The position numbers were made by a program, and so were the translations under genes. From positions 1,127,346-1,191,345 of the forward strand of contig NW_003314304.1 in NCBI RefSeq assembly GCF_000143415.4: a stretch of DNA of 64,000 nt, in the 5' to 3' direction. The stretch comes from Selaginella moellendorffii. Its lineage: Eukaryota > Streptophyta > Lycopodiopsida > Selaginellales > Selaginellaceae. The stretch's first letter is position 1; each line of letters begins with the position of its first letter. The notes beneath the pieces were generated by a model. It was not told the origin of the DNA and did not search any database. It saw only the letters and a program-made list of their open reading frames with translations. Below, piece by piece: positions 63,665-64,000 of the stretch.

Positions 63665-64000
63665 TCAATGACGTGGAAGGAGCGATGACGTGTCACTGAC
63701 GCGTGGTGAAATTGTGACGTGGATGGACGGATTACGTGTCAATGACGTGTTGCTGACGTGGAGATGGACGAATGACATGTCGCTGACGTGGATGGAAGGA
63801 TGACGTGTCGCTGACATGGCAATGCCACCCTGCACAAAAACTTGCCAAAAACTAGGAGTGCCACGTGTCAACATCCACTTTCACATTACCACACTCCCTT
63901 GAAATGACGAGCTCTACAAAACCCACTTTTTTTTTTTTAAGATTCTCACTTTTCAAATTTGCTGACGTGTCAGGAGACGTGGTGACGTGGCACTGAAAAC
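63665..64000. repeat. ACGTG-rich block, copy 2 of the ~965-bp-period duplication
   Basis: Matches 62700-63040 with few differences and runs off the window edge, so a longer tandem array may continue to the right. Confidence 0.88.

Overview
This window looks like nuclear DNA of a seedless vascular plant, most likely the lycophyte Selaginella (inference). The signs are very short introns (about 50-105 bp), long intronless PPR genes of the P-L-S type, tandem A-type cytochrome P450s, a plant-type DDB2 with a zinc knuckle, and CCCTAAA telomere-type repeats. No bacterial operon signals are seen.

Region 1 (about 1.6-23.3 kb) is a decayed tandem array. Its repeating module is: PPR gene - P450 type B - P450 type C - P450 type F. 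The intact module is PPR1 (15497-18172), P450 B' (18252-19777), P450 C' (19969-21502) and P450 F (21797-23320). A broken module lies to its left: PPR tail (3053-3198), P450 B with a 23-base deletion (3266-4771), P450 C cut into two halves (4951-5356 and 13843-14770), and a shredded F start (14832-15420). Further left, P450 A (1626-2916) carries an internal inversion. The two halves of C are separated by about 8.5 kb of nested insertions: a GC-rich filler holding a hAT transposon (5444-8197) and a Ty3/gypsy LTR retrotransposon (8584-13774). Each of these carries a near-identical 281-bp MITE.

Region 2 (23.4-33.6 kb) is ordinary gene-rich DNA: DDB2 (UV-damage recognition, 11 exons), an unrecognised 277-aa protein, a PPR gene made of 31-residue motifs, a peroxisomal acyl-CoA oxidase of the ACX2 type (7 exons) and, convergent with it, a Hikeshi/OPI10-like Hsp70 nuclear import factor.

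Region 3 (33.2-40.9 kb) is a tandem segmental duplication. Copy 1 holds a complete-looking pectate lyase and a frameshifted membrane-protein gene. Copy 2 lost 1.35 kb, which fused a Hikeshi fragment to a pectate lyase fragment, but it keeps the membrane-protein gene intact.

Region 4 (40.9-48.3 kb) has a decayed MYND-finger/DUF4470-like gene whose last coding segment is repeated in inverted orientation just downstream (a 69-bp foldback), a small three-exon gene for a secreted 114-aa cysteine-containing peptide, a third PPR gene, and an SPX-domain fragment.

Region 5 (49.7-64 kb) is repetitive. It has a gypsy relic and a large Ty3/gypsy element whose single reading frame runs from gag through integrase into an additional downstream domain. 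After these come a 45-bp minisatellite, a 21-bp minisatellite, a diverged 5S rRNA gene, telomere-type repeats and a roughly 965-bp-period duplicated ACGTG-rich block, giving a subtelomere-like end.
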